A model generated the notes under the pieces. That model saw only the letters and a program-made list of their open reading frames with translations. It made no database searches and was not told the DNA's origin. Below, one piece after another: positions 7,767-15,751 of a stretch of 42,603 bases of DNA. Each line of letters starts with the position of its first letter. The stretch's first letter is position 1. The stretch comes from WHSW01 sp035296705 (GTDB lineage Bacteria > Actinomycetota > Thermoleophilia > Solirubrobacterales > 70-9). The position numbers were made by a program, and so were the translations under genes. Location of the stretch: contig DATHAL010000081.1 of the NCBI GenBank assembly GCA_035296705.1, positions 1-42,603 on the forward strand. The letters are read 5' to 3'.

Positions 7767-8660
7767 TTGACGATCAAGGTGACACCGCTTCCCGAGGTCG
7801 CGCGCCGGCCGCGCAGCGTCGCGATCGGCACCTTCGACGGCGTCCATGTCGGCCATCGCCACGTGATCGAGGGGGCCGACACGGTGCTCACCTTCGATCC
7901 GCATCCGCTGAGCGTCATCCGCCCCGAGGCGGCGCCGAAGCTGATCATGCCGTTCGAGATCAAGCGCGACGTGATCGATGGGCTCGGCGTCAGCGAGCTC
8001 GTTGTGATCCCCTTCGACCGCGAGTTCTCCTCGATCGAGGCGGAGGAGTTCTGCTCGCGAATCCTCGTGCAGGAGCTTGGCGCCGAGCAGGTCTCGGTTG
8101 GCGAGAACTTCCGCTTCGGCAAGAGGGCGAAGGGCGATCCCGAGATGCTCGCCTCACGGGAGGAGTTCTCGACCCGGGTCATGCCGCTGGTGGAGGTCGA
8201 CGGCGAGACCGTCTCCTCGACCCGGATCCGGGCGCTCGTCGCCGCTGGGGACGTCGAGGCGGCGATGCGCTGCCTCGGGGCGCCGTTCCTGCTCGAGGGC
8301 ACGGTGGTCGAGGGCGACCGGCGGGGGCGCACGCTCGGCTTTCCGACCGCGAACGTGGTCCCGCAGGAGGAGTACGTGTATCCCGGCCACGGGGTCTACG
8401 CCGCGTTCGCGAACGGCATCCCGGCGGCGGTCAATGTCGGTGTTCGGCCGACCTTCGAGACGGGCCGTGGGGTCCTGATCGAGTCCTATCTGATCGACCA
8501 CGCGACAGACCTTTACGGCCGGTCTCTGCGGATCGCGTTCATCGCCCGGCTCCGGGGCGAGCGGCGCTTTGCGAGCGTCGAGGAATTGGTCGCGCAGATG
8601 CACCGCGACGTCGATGAGGCGCGCGACCTGTGTGCTAGCTTCTCTGCGCCGCAGCCCTGA
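7767..8660 (+). CDS. ribF: Bifunctional riboflavin kinase / FAD synthetase
   Basis: RibF phosphorylates riboflavin to FMN and adenylates FMN to FAD. The N-terminal nucleotidyltransferase shows IGTFDGVHVGHRHVI (HxGH motif), TFDPHP and VDGETVSSTRIR. The C-terminal flavokinase shows GRTLGFPTANV, GVYAAF and the RLRGERRF region. The segment between GHR and TFDPHP is about 15 residues shorter than in typical RibF, so a helix after the HxGH motif is trimmed. The start is uncertain: TTG at 7767 or GTG at 7779 both keep the first strand, and neither has a strong SD. It lies 23 nt after truB, the usual truB-ribF-rpsO order. Confidence 0.92.
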   Translation: MTIKVTPLPEVARRPRSVAIGTFDGVHVGHRHVIEGADTVLTFDPHPLSVIRPEAAPKLIMPFEIKRDVIDGLGVSELVVIPFDREFSSIEAEEFCSRILVQELGAEQVSVGENFRFGKRAKGDPEMLASREEFSTRVMPLVEVDGETVSSTRIRALVAAGDVEAAMRCLGAPFLLEGTVVEGDRRGRTLGFPTANVVPQEEYVYPGHGVYAAFANGIPAAVNVGVRPTFETGRGVLIESYLIDHATDLYGRSLRIAFIARLRGERRFASVEELVAQMHRDVDEARDLCASFSAPQP

Positions 8661-8681
8661 CCGGGGCGCGGCGTTTTCACG

Positions 8682-8951
8682 ATGAGCCTCACCAAGGAAA
8701 AGAAGCAGGAGCTGATCGGCAAGTACGGGCGCTCCGACGGCGACACGGGGTCCGCCGAGGTCCAGGTCGCGCTGATGACCGCGCGCATCAACGAGCTCAC
8801 CGAGCACCTGCGCTCGCACACCAAGGACCATCACTCCCGGCGCGGCCTGCTGATGCTCGTCGGCAAGCGGCGTCGCCTGCTGCGCTACCTCCAGCGCTCC
8901 GATCTCGAGCGCTACCGTGCGGTCGTCGCCGAGCTCGGCCTGCGCCGCTAG
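8682..8951 (+). CDS. rpsO: 30S ribosomal protein S15
   Basis: This 89-residue protein is standard length and matches S15: KYGRSDGDTGSAEVQVALMTARINELTEHLRSHTKDHHSRRGLLMLVGKRRRLLRYL. It binds the 16S central-domain three-way junction and starts platform assembly. The ATG start lies 21 nt after ribF. In many bacteria rpsO is followed directly by pnp; here two thiol-redox genes intervene. Confidence 0.97.
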   Translation: MSLTKEKKQELIGKYGRSDGDTGSAEVQVALMTARINELTEHLRSHTKDHHSRRGLLMLVGKRRRLLRYLQRSDLERYRAVVAELGLRR

Positions 8952-8969
8952 CCGGGGGGACCGCCGGCC

Positions 8970-9428
8970 GTGATCGAGCCCGGCACCAAGGCGCCGGAGT
9001 TCACGCTCCCCAATCATCGCGGCGAGGCCGTCCGCCTGACGGACTTCGCGGGTCGAAAGCTCCTCCTCTGCTTCTACCCGAACGACTTCAGCCCCGTCTG
9101 CTCCGACCAGCTTTCGATCTACCAGGAGGTGCTCGCGGAGATCCGGGCAGAGGGCGTCGAGCTGGTCGGGATCTCCACCGACGGGACCTGGTCGCATAAC
9201 GCGTTTCGCAAGCAGCTCGGGCTCGAGATGCCGCTGCTCTCCGACTTTCATCCGAAGGGAGAGGTGTCGCGCGCCTACGGTGCGTACCTCGAGGACTGGG
9301 GGACTCCGAACCGCTCGCTCGTCCTGATCGACGAGGACGGGATCGTGCGGTGGGTCCACGCGTCGCCGACGCCGCTCGAGATCCCCGGCGCGAACCTGAT
9401 CTTCGATGCGCTCACCGCCGTCGCCTGA
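8970..9428 (+). CDS. Peroxiredoxin (AhpC/TSA, BCP/AhpE-like)
   Basis: The 152-residue product has the thioredoxin fold of the AhpC/TSA family and probably reduces peroxides. The peroxidatic cysteine is C44 in FYPNDFSPVCSD. This corresponds to the usual Px3TxxC motif, with Ser41 in place of Thr. The only other cysteine is C34, ten residues earlier in strand LLLCF, so a classical resolving cysteine is not obvious. A 1-Cys (AhpE-like) mechanism or an external thiol partner is likely. The GTG start has GGGGGGA upstream. The next gene, a CxxC protein, begins inside its 3' end, so a functional pair is plausible. Confidence 0.85.
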   Translation: MIEPGTKAPEFTLPNHRGEAVRLTDFAGRKLLLCFYPNDFSPVCSDQLSIYQEVLAEIRAEGVELVGISTDGTWSHNAFRKQLGLEMPLLSDFHPKGEVSRAYGAYLEDWGTPNRSLVLIDEDGIVRWVHASPTPLEIPGANLIFDALTAVA

Positions 9429-9924
9429 GCTGACCAGCGCCGCGGTGCCGGTGATCAGCGAGCGCGACCACGCGCACGGCGACGGCGCCGACGCCATCGT
9501 CTATCTCGACCTCGCCTGTCCCGCCTGCGCGGCGATGTGGCCGGAGCTGCGTGCGCTGCCGCTGCGGCTCTGCGTCCGGCACTTCCCGATGGCGTCGAAG
9601 CGGTCCCGGTCGCCCGTCCTTCACGCCGCGGCCGAGGCGGCCGCGCTTCAGCGCCCGGGAGCGTTCTGGGACATGGTCGACTCGATCTACGCCGATCAGG
9701 GCCACCAGGACGACCCGCACCTCTGGGCGCGCGCCGAGGCCCTGCGGCTCGACCTGCGGCGCTTCGAGGCCGACCGGCGGTCGATGGTCGTCGCAGCGCG
9801 GCTGCGGGCCGACTTCATGGCTGGAATCCGGGCGGGCGTCACCGGGACGCCGAGCGCGTTCGCCGCCGGGAAGCTCCTGCAGGGCGAGCTGATCCCCGGT
9901 CTCGCCTCAGCGCTCGCCTTGTAA
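9406..9924 (+). CDS. DsbA-family thioredoxin-like protein with CPAC centre
   Basis: The product resembles the DsbA/Thioredoxin_4 family. It has strand IVYLDLACPACAAM with a CPAC redox site, then VRHFPM, a helical insert (FWDMVDSIYADQ...) and the cis-Pro loop VTGTPSAFAAG. No signal peptide is visible, so it probably acts in the cytoplasm as a thiol reductase or oxidoreductase. The start is uncertain: ATG 9406 overlaps the peroxiredoxin by 23 nt, while GTG 9445 or 9451 begin after it; none has a clear SD. The overlap suggests it might recycle the neighbouring peroxiredoxin, which is inference. Confidence 0.75.
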   Translation: MRSPPSPELTSAAVPVISERDHAHGDGADAIVYLDLACPACAAMWPELRALPLRLCVRHFPMASKRSRSPVLHAAAEAAALQRPGAFWDMVDSIYADQGHQDDPHLWARAEALRLDLRRFEADRRSMVVAARLRADFMAGIRAGVTGTPSAFAAGKLLQGELIPGLASALAL

Positions 9925-10002
9925 CATCGCTCCCGTTCGAGAACCGAAAAGTTCTGTAGCAAGGCGCAGCCATCCGGGCTGCCGAAAGGAAAAAGCGAAT
10001 AC
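9925..10002 (+). promoter_or_regulatory. Structured pnp leader (candidate Actino-pnp RNA)
   Basis: The 78 nt before pnp hold two hairpins: AGAAC/GTTCT (9940-9944 with 9951-9955, loop CGAAAA) and GCAGCC/GGCTGC (9966-9971 with 9977-9982, loop ATCCG). An AAAGGA Shine-Dalgarno follows at 9985-9990. An Actino-pnp RNA motif is known upstream of actinobacterial pnp genes and is thought to mediate autoregulation. I cannot align to its covariance model here, so the assignment is by position and structure only. Confidence 0.55.
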
Positions 10003-12285
10003 ATGAGCATGTTTGACGTGACCCGCGTCGCGACCGAGATCGGCGGGGAGGAGATCTCGTTCGAGACCGGCAAGCTCGCCCGTCAGGCGGGCGGGGCCGT
10101 GGTCGTCCGTGCGGGCGACACCCTGGTCCTCTGCACCGCGACGATGGGCAACCTACGCGACGTCGACTTCCTGCCCCTCACCGTCGACGTCGAGGAGAAG
10201 CATTACGCCGCCGGCAAGGTCCCCGGCTCGTTCTTCCGCCGCGAGGCGAGGGCGGGTGAGAAGGCGACCCTGACCGCGCGCATGATCGACCGGCCGATCC
10301 GGCCGCTCTTCCCGAAGGGCTGGCACTACGAGACGCAGCTGGTCGCCCAGCCGCTCTCGGTCGACCACGTTCACCCCTACGACATCCTCGCCATGAACGG
10401 CGCCTCCGCGGCGCTCGCGATCTCGCCGGTGCCGGTGTCGAAGCATGTCGGCGCGGTGCGCATCGGAAAGCTCGACGGCGACTTCGTCGTCAACCCCGAC
10501 GAGGAGGCGCTCGAGGAGCTCGAGATGGACCTCATCGTCTCGGGCACCGACGACGCGATCCTGATGGTCGAGTGCGGCGCCGGCGGCGTCACCGAGGCCG
10601 AGGTGCTGGATGCGCTCGACATCGCCCACGGGGAGATCAAGAAGCTCGTCGCGACGATCGAGGAACTGCGCTCCACGGCCGGCAAGGACAAGGTCGAGGT
10701 CGAGGCGCCCGCCGTCGACGAGGGCCTCGTCGAGCAGGTCCGCACCAAGTACGGTGAGAAGCTCGACACCGCGACCCAGGTCGAGCAGAAGCTTGCCCGC
10801 CAGGACGCGATCGCCGCCGTCGAGGCCGAAGCGCTGGCCGAGTTCGCGGCCGGCGAGGGCGAGGTCGAGGTCGACCCCGAGAAGGCCCCCGAGGTCAGCC
10901 GCGCGTTCGCGAAGCTCGAGAAGGACGTCATCCGCAAGCGGATCGCGGTCTCAAAGAAGCGGCCCGACGGTCGCGCCCAGGACGAGATCCGGCCGATCGA
11001 GTGCGAGGTCGACGTGGCCCCGCGCGTCCACGGCTCCGCACTCTTCACCCGCGGCGAGACCCAGATCCTCTCCAGCGTCGCGCTGGCGACGACCCGCATG
11101 GACATGAAGGTCGACAACCTCGGCCTGGTGGAGTCCAAGCGGTTCTGGCACCACTACAACTTCCCGCCGTTCTCGGTCGGGGAGGCCGGGTTCATGCGCA
11201 GCCCGAAGCGCCGCGACATCGGCCACGGCGCGCTCGCCGAGCGGGCGCTCACCCCGACGATCCCGGACGAGGAGGAGTTCCCGTACGTGATCCGCGTCGT
11301 CTCCGACACGCTGGAGTCGAACGGGTCGTCCTCGATGGGATCGGTGTGCGCGTCCTCGATGGCGCTCCAGGCCGCCGGCGTCCCCGTCTCCGCGCCGGTC
11401 GCCGGCGTCGCGATGGGGCTGATCAAGGAGGGCGATGACTACGTCGTCCTCACGGACATCGCCGGCGTCGAGGACCACCTCGGCGACATGGACTTCAAGG
11501 TCGCCGGGACCTCCGACGGAATCACGGCGCTGCAGATGGACATCAAGATCAGCGGCGTTACCTTCGAGATCCTCACCGACGCCCTCGAGCAGGCGCGCAA
11601 GGGCCGCCTGTTCATCCTGGACAAGATGTCGGGCGCGATCGAGGGCCCGCGCGAGAAGCTCTCCGTGTACGCGCCGGCGATCGAGACGATCAAGATCGAC
11701 CCCGAGAAGATCGGGGCCGTGATCGGCAAGGGCGGCGAGACGATCCGCGGCATGCAGGAGGAGTTCGAGGCCGAGATCGACATCGACGACGACGGCACCG
11801 TGCGGGTCTACGCGCCCAGCGGCGCGCTGGTCGAGGCCTGCATCAAGCGGATCGAGTCGATGACCCGTGAGGCGGAGGTCGGGGATCACTTCCCGAACGC
11901 GAAGGTCGTCAAGACGACCACCTTCGGCGCCTTCGTCGAGCTCGTCAAGGGCACCGACGGACTGCTTCACATCTCCAATGTGAAGCCAGGCGAGCGCGTC
12001 GGCGCGGTCGAGGACGTGCTCTCGGCCGGCGATCAAATCGACGTCACGGTGGCCGAGGTCGACAAGGAGCGTGGCCGGATCGGGCTGCGGCTCTCCGACG
12101 ACCCGGCGATCTCCGGCAAGTCGCCGGAGGAGCTGGCCAAGCTCGGCACTGGCGACCCGACGATGGGCGGCGGCGGCCGGGGTGGCCGCGGCGGTCGCGA
12201 AGGGCGAAACGGCGGCGGCCGCGGGGGTCGCGGCCGCGAGCGCGAGAAGCTCGGCGGTGGCGGCGGAGGTCGCGAGCGCCATTGA
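10003..12285 (+). CDS. pnp: Polyribonucleotide nucleotidyltransferase (PNPase)
   Basis: PNPase degrades RNA 3' to 5' by phosphorolysis. This 760-residue protein has the complete domain set: first RNase PH core (about 12-145) with the FFRREAR motif, an all-helical linker (about 240-310), the second, catalytic RNase PH core (about 325-550, with SSMGSVCASSMAL), KH with GKGG at 575-578, and S1 (about 625-700). A tail of Gly/Arg repeats (about 722-760) is likely an RNA-binding disordered extension. ATG 10003 is preferred because AAAGGA lies 12 nt upstream; a second in-frame ATG is at 10009. The stop overlaps the next gene in TTGA. Confidence 0.97.
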   Translation: MSMFDVTRVATEIGGEEISFETGKLARQAGGAVVVRAGDTLVLCTATMGNLRDVDFLPLTVDVEEKHYAAGKVPGSFFRREARAGEKATLTARMIDRPIRPLFPKGWHYETQLVAQPLSVDHVHPYDILAMNGASAALAISPVPVSKHVGAVRIGKLDGDFVVNPDEEALEELEMDLIVSGTDDAILMVECGAGGVTEAEVLDALDIAHGEIKKLVATIEELRSTAGKDKVEVEAPAVDEGLVEQVRTKYGEKLDTATQVEQKLARQDAIAAVEAEALAEFAAGEGEVEVDPEKAPEVSRAFAKLEKDVIRKRIAVSKKRPDGRAQDEIRPIECEVDVAPRVHGSALFTRGETQILSSVALATTRMDMKVDNLGLVESKRFWHHYNFPPFSVGEAGFMRSPKRRDIGHGALAERALTPTIPDEEEFPYVIRVVSDTLESNGSSSMGSVCASSMALQAAGVPVSAPVAGVAMGLIKEGDDYVVLTDIAGVEDHLGDMDFKVAGTSDGITALQMDIKISGVTFEILTDALEQARKGRLFILDKMSGAIEGPREKLSVYAPAIETIKIDPEKIGAVIGKGGETIRGMQEEFEAEIDIDDDGTVRVYAPSGALVEACIKRIESMTREAEVGDHFPNAKVVKTTTFGAFVELVKGTDGLLHISNVKPGERVGAVEDVLSAGDQIDVTVAEVDKERGRIGLRLSDDPAISGKSPEELAKLGTGDPTMGGGGRGGRGGREGRNGGGRGGRGREREKLGGGGGGRERH

Positions 12286-13577
12286 CGACCCTGCCGACGG
12301 GAGTCGAGCTCGCTGAGCTCCCGAACGGTGTCCGGGTAGTCACCGAGACCGTCCCCTCGGTCCGCTCGGTGGCCCTCGGGCTCTGGGTGCGAACGGGTTC
12401 GCGGGACGAGGCGCCGGCGCAGGCCGGCGTCTCGCACTTCCTCGAGCACCTGCTGTTCAAGGGCACCGAGCGCCACTCGGCGATCGAGATCTCCGAGCTC
12501 TTCGACGGGATGGGCGCGGCGACCAACGCCGCCACCGGCAAGGAGTCGACGCACCTGCACGCGCGCTTTCTCGACGAGCACACCGAGCGGGCCTTCGACC
12601 TGCTCGCCGAGATGCTGCTAGCGCCGGCGCTGCCGCCGGAGGAGATCGACTCCGAGCGCGAGGTCGTCCTCGAGGAGATCGCGATGTATGAGGACGAGCC
12701 CTCCGACCGCGTGCACGACGTGCTCGCGGAGGCGATCTATGGCGACCATCCGTTGGGCCGCCGCGTTCTCGGTCGCTCGGAGGTGATCGGCGGGATCCCG
12801 GTGCCGGACATCGCCGGCTACCACCACACCCGCTATACGGCGCCCAACATCGTCGTCTCGGCGGCCGGCCACCTCGAGCATGCGCGCCTCGTCGAGCTCG
12901 CCGAACGCTACGTGTCGGCACCCGCCGCGAATGGCGCCGGCGCAGCGCCCAACGGCGGGCTGCCGAGCGACGCGGCGAAGCTCCTCTTCTATCCCAAGGA
13001 CACCGAGCAGTACCACATCTGCTTCGGCGGGCCGGGAATCTCGCGTGGGGACGAGCGGCGGTTCGCGCTCGCCGTGCTCGACACGATCTTCGGCGGCTCC
13101 GTCTCGTCGCGGCTCTTCCGCGAGGTGCGCGAGAAACGCGGCCTCGCCTACTCGGTCGGCTCCTACACGCACGAGTTCGTCGACCGCGGCTTCGTTGCGA
13201 GCTACGTCGGCACCAGAGCGGACAACGTGGCCGAGGCCTGCGAGATCATCGGCAGGGAGCTGGCGTCCCTCAGCACCGAGGGCGTCAGCGACGACGAGCT
13301 GCGCCGGGCGAAGGAGCACGTCAAGGGGCGTCTGGTGCTCGGGCTGGAGTCCACGGGCTCCCGGATGAGCCGAATCGCGCGCGCGGTCCTATTCGGGATC
13401 CCGCTGCTCTCGATCGACGAGATGCTCGAGCGGATCGAGGGGGTCAGCGCCGAGGAGGTCGCCGAGCTATCGGCGGAGCTCTACGACCCGGCGAAGTTCG
13501 CCGCCGCCTGCGTGGGACCCGAGGAGGAGCGCTTCCGCGATGCTGCCTCACATGTCTCCGAAGCCCTGGTGGCGTGA
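12282..13577 (+). CDS. M16-family zinc peptidase (pitrilysin/processing-peptidase type)
   Basis: The inverted zinc motif HxxEH is present as HFLEH (H52, E55, H56), followed by the distal Glu region EREVVLEEIAMYEDEPSDRVHDVL. The C-terminal M16_C domain is recognisable (YHICFGGPGISRGDERRFALAVLDTIFGGSVSSRLF). At 431 residues it matches the single-chain bacterial peptidases that lie beside pnp and dapB in Actinobacteria and Firmicutes; their substrates are not well defined. TTG at 12282 overlaps the pnp stop and has GGAGGT at 12265-12270. It overlaps dapB in GTGA, so pnp, this gene and dapB are probably translationally coupled. Confidence 0.93.
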   Translation: MTTLPTGVELAELPNGVRVVTETVPSVRSVALGLWVRTGSRDEAPAQAGVSHFLEHLLFKGTERHSAIEISELFDGMGAATNAATGKESTHLHARFLDEHTERAFDLLAEMLLAPALPPEEIDSEREVVLEEIAMYEDEPSDRVHDVLAEAIYGDHPLGRRVLGRSEVIGGIPVPDIAGYHHTRYTAPNIVVSAAGHLEHARLVELAERYVSAPAANGAGAAPNGGLPSDAAKLLFYPKDTEQYHICFGGPGISRGDERRFALAVLDTIFGGSVSSRLFREVREKRGLAYSVGSYTHEFVDRGFVASYVGTRADNVAEACEIIGRELASLSTEGVSDDELRRAKEHVKGRLVLGLESTGSRMSRIARAVLFGIPLLSIDEMLERIEGVSAEEVAELSAELYDPAKFAAACVGPEEERFRDAASHVSEALVA

Positions 13578-14245
13578 TCCGCGTCGTCGTCGCCGGGGCG
13601 GCCGGGCGGATGGGGGAGACGGTCTGTGAGGCGGTGGAGGATGCCGACGACACCGAGCTCGTCGGCCGCGCCGACCCGGCGCTCGACACCCCGCTCGCCG
13701 AGGTCCTCAACGGCGCCGACGTGGCGGTGGACTTCACTACGCCTGAGACGGCGCCGGAAAACGTGCGCGCGTGCCTCGACGCCGGCGTCCATGCCGTCGT
13801 CGGGACGACCGGCTTCGACCTCGACGAGCTCCGCGCTGCTGCCGAGAGATCCGGCGGCGAGGCGAAGGTCTTCGTGGCGCCGAACTTCGCGATCGGCGCG
13901 GTGTTGATGATGCGGTTCGCCGCCGAGGCCGCGCGGCACATGCCCGAAGTGGAGATCATCGAGCTTCACCACGACCGAAAGCTCGACGCGCCGTCCGGGA
14001 CCGCGAGGCGCACGGCCGAGCTCGTCGCGAACGCCGGCGGCAACGTCCACCAGCCGATCCACTCGGTGCGGCTGCCGGGGCTCGTCGCCCACCAGGAGGT
14101 CATCCTCGGCGGCGAGGGCCAAACGCTCACGATCCGCCACGACTCGATCGACCGGCGGTCGTTCATGGCCGGTGTCCTGCTCGCGACCCGGCGTGTCGGG
14201 CAGCTGCCCGAGCGGTTCACGGTCGGGCTCGAGGCGCTCCTTTGA
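13574..14245 (+). CDS. dapB: 4-hydroxy-tetrahydrodipicolinate reductase
   Basis: DapB reduces the DapA product to tetrahydrodipicolinate with NAD(P)H on the route to diaminopimelate and lysine. The nucleotide loop GAAGRMG, VGTTGF, APNFAIGA and the substrate signature ELHHDRKLDAPSGTA (general acid His and Lys) are all present. It is short (223 residues) but comparable to the 245-residue mycobacterial enzyme. The GTG start overlaps the peptidase stop by 4 nt. It belongs with dapA (15752), dapF (38215) and dapL (40588) in this window. Confidence 0.94.
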   Translation: MIRVVVAGAAGRMGETVCEAVEDADDTELVGRADPALDTPLAEVLNGADVAVDFTTPETAPENVRACLDAGVHAVVGTTGFDLDELRAAAERSGGEAKVFVAPNFAIGAVLMMRFAAEAARHMPEVEIIELHHDRKLDAPSGTARRTAELVANAGGNVHQPIHSVRLPGLVAHQEVILGGEGQTLTIRHDSIDRRSFMAGVLLATRRVGQLPERFTVGLEALL

Positions 14246-14271
14246 CCGGCTCGAATACGGCTTCCGGCTCG

Positions 14272-15726
14272 ATGAGTGACGTCGGCCTCCTCGACGCGAC
14301 CGCGCAGGCGGAGCTCGTCCACAACGGTGACCTCACGCCGCTCGAGCTCGTCGATGCGGCGATCGAGCGAATCGAGGCGCTCAACCCGAAGCTGAACGCG
14401 GTGATCCACGAGCTCTTCGAGGAGGGACGCGAGGCGGCTCGCGGAGAGCTTCCGGACGGCCCGTTCAGGGGCGTCCCGTTCCTGCTCAAGGACCTCGGCG
14501 CGGCGCTCGCCGGGCAGCCGTTTCACCTCGGCATGCGCGCGCTCAAGGAGGCCGACTTCCGCATCCCGGTCGACACGGTGCTCGGGAGCCGCTTTCGCGA
14601 CGCAGGCCTGGTGACGATCGGCAAGACGAATCTCCCCGAGCTCGGCATCCTGCCGACGACCGAGCCGGATGCCTACGGTCCGAGCCGCAATCCGTGGAAC
14701 ACCGACTACTCGACGGGCGGCTCGAGCGGCGGGTCGGCGGCGGCGGTGGCCGCCGGGATGGTGCCGTTCGCGCACGCCAACGACGGCGGCGGCTCGATCC
14801 GTATCCCGGCCTCGAACAACGGCCTCGTCGGGCTCAAGACGACGAGACAGCGGATCAGCGAGGGGCCGCTGATCGGCGATGTCATGTCGGGACTCACGGT
14901 CGAGCTCTGCGTCTCGCGCTCGGTCCGCGACACGGCGACGCTCCTCGACGCCGTGCACGGCCCGGCGCCGGGCGACCCGTACGTGGCGCCGGCGCCGCTC
15001 AGGCCATACGTCGAGGAGCTCACCGACGAGACGACGATGCGGATCGGCGTCTTGGAGCAGCCGCCCGTCGAGGGACTCGATTCGCACCCGGAGTGCGTCG
15101 CAGCGGTGAGAGGCGCGGCCTCGCTGCTCACGTCGCTCGGACACGAGGTGGTCGAGTCCGCGCCGATGGACGAGACCGCAGCCGCGGCATTCGATCTCGA
15201 GGAAAGCTTCATGACCCGGTGGGCCGCGGGTCAGGCGCAGACGCTCGAGCAGGTCGGCAGGCTGGTGGGCCGCCCGTTGAGCGCCGACGACGTCGAGCCG
15301 CTCACCTGGGCCCTCGCGGAGGTTGGCTGGGAGCGATCGAGCGGCCGCTACCTGCTCGACGTCCGCATCCACCAGCTCGTCTCGCGGCAGATCGCCGCCT
15401 GGCACGAGTCCGGCTTCGACCTCCTTCTGACTCCGACGATGGCCGAGCCACCGGTGCCGCTCGGCACCCACGACGACTCCGGCCCCGACCCGCTCGATGC
15501 GTTTCATCGCGCCGTGCCGCAGGGCGCGTTTACGGCGCTCTTCAACGCCACCGGTCAGCCGGCGATCTCGCTGCCGCTTCACTGGACCGAGGACGGACTC
15601 CCGGTCGGCATCCAGCTCGTCGCCCCATTCGGCCGCGAGGACCTGCTGATCCGCGCCGCGGCACAGCTCGAGCGGGCGCAGCCGTGGGCGGATCGTCGCC
15701 CGCCGCTCTTCGCGGGACAGCGCTGA
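14272..15726 (+). CDS. Amidase-signature family amidase
   Basis: This 484-residue enzyme belongs to the amidase-signature family, which hydrolyses carboxamides with a Ser-cisSer-Lys triad. Visible residues are K73 (FLLKDLG), S151 in the STGGSSGGSAAA loop and nucleophile S175 in NDGGGSIRIPAS. Length is typical (about 460-500). ATG 14272 gives MSDVGLLDATAQAELV, a normal amidase opening. TTG 14242 is an alternative that would overlap the dapB stop in TTGA with GAGG 7 nt upstream. It has no GatB/GatC partner here, so it is probably not GatA. Its place between dapB and dapA is unusual, and its substrate is unknown. Confidence 0.88.
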   Translation: MSDVGLLDATAQAELVHNGDLTPLELVDAAIERIEALNPKLNAVIHELFEEGREAARGELPDGPFRGVPFLLKDLGAALAGQPFHLGMRALKEADFRIPVDTVLGSRFRDAGLVTIGKTNLPELGILPTTEPDAYGPSRNPWNTDYSTGGSSGGSAAAVAAGMVPFAHANDGGGSIRIPASNNGLVGLKTTRQRISEGPLIGDVMSGLTVELCVSRSVRDTATLLDAVHGPAPGDPYVAPAPLRPYVEELTDETTMRIGVLEQPPVEGLDSHPECVAAVRGAASLLTSLGHEVVESAPMDETAAAAFDLEESFMTRWAAGQAQTLEQVGRLVGRPLSADDVEPLTWALAEVGWERSSGRYLLDVRIHQLVSRQIAAWHESGFDLLLTPTMAEPPVPLGTHDDSGPDPLDAFHRAVPQGAFTALFNATGQPAISLPLHWTEDGLPVGIQLVAPFGREDLLIRAAAQLERAQPWADRRPPLFAGQR

Positions 15727-15739
15727 CCGCGGCACGCGT

Positions 15740-15745
15740 TACGCT
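15740..15745 (+). promoter_or_regulatory. Possible -10 element for dapA (leaderless)
   Basis: TACGCT lies 6 nt before the dapA ATG, with no SD sequence between. This fits a leaderless transcript. Confidence 0.35.
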
Positions 15746-15751
15746 GCGACC

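Noticed and set aside
9940..9955. AGAAC-N6-GTTCT as a LexA box before pnp
   Set aside because: The spacer is 6 nt rather than 4, so it does not fit the GAAC-N4-GTTC operator; a leader hairpin is the better reading.
13966..15735. 589-codon open frame on the - strand opposite dapB/amidase
   Set aside because: Composition artefact; no recognisable motifs, while the + strand carries full catalytic motifs.
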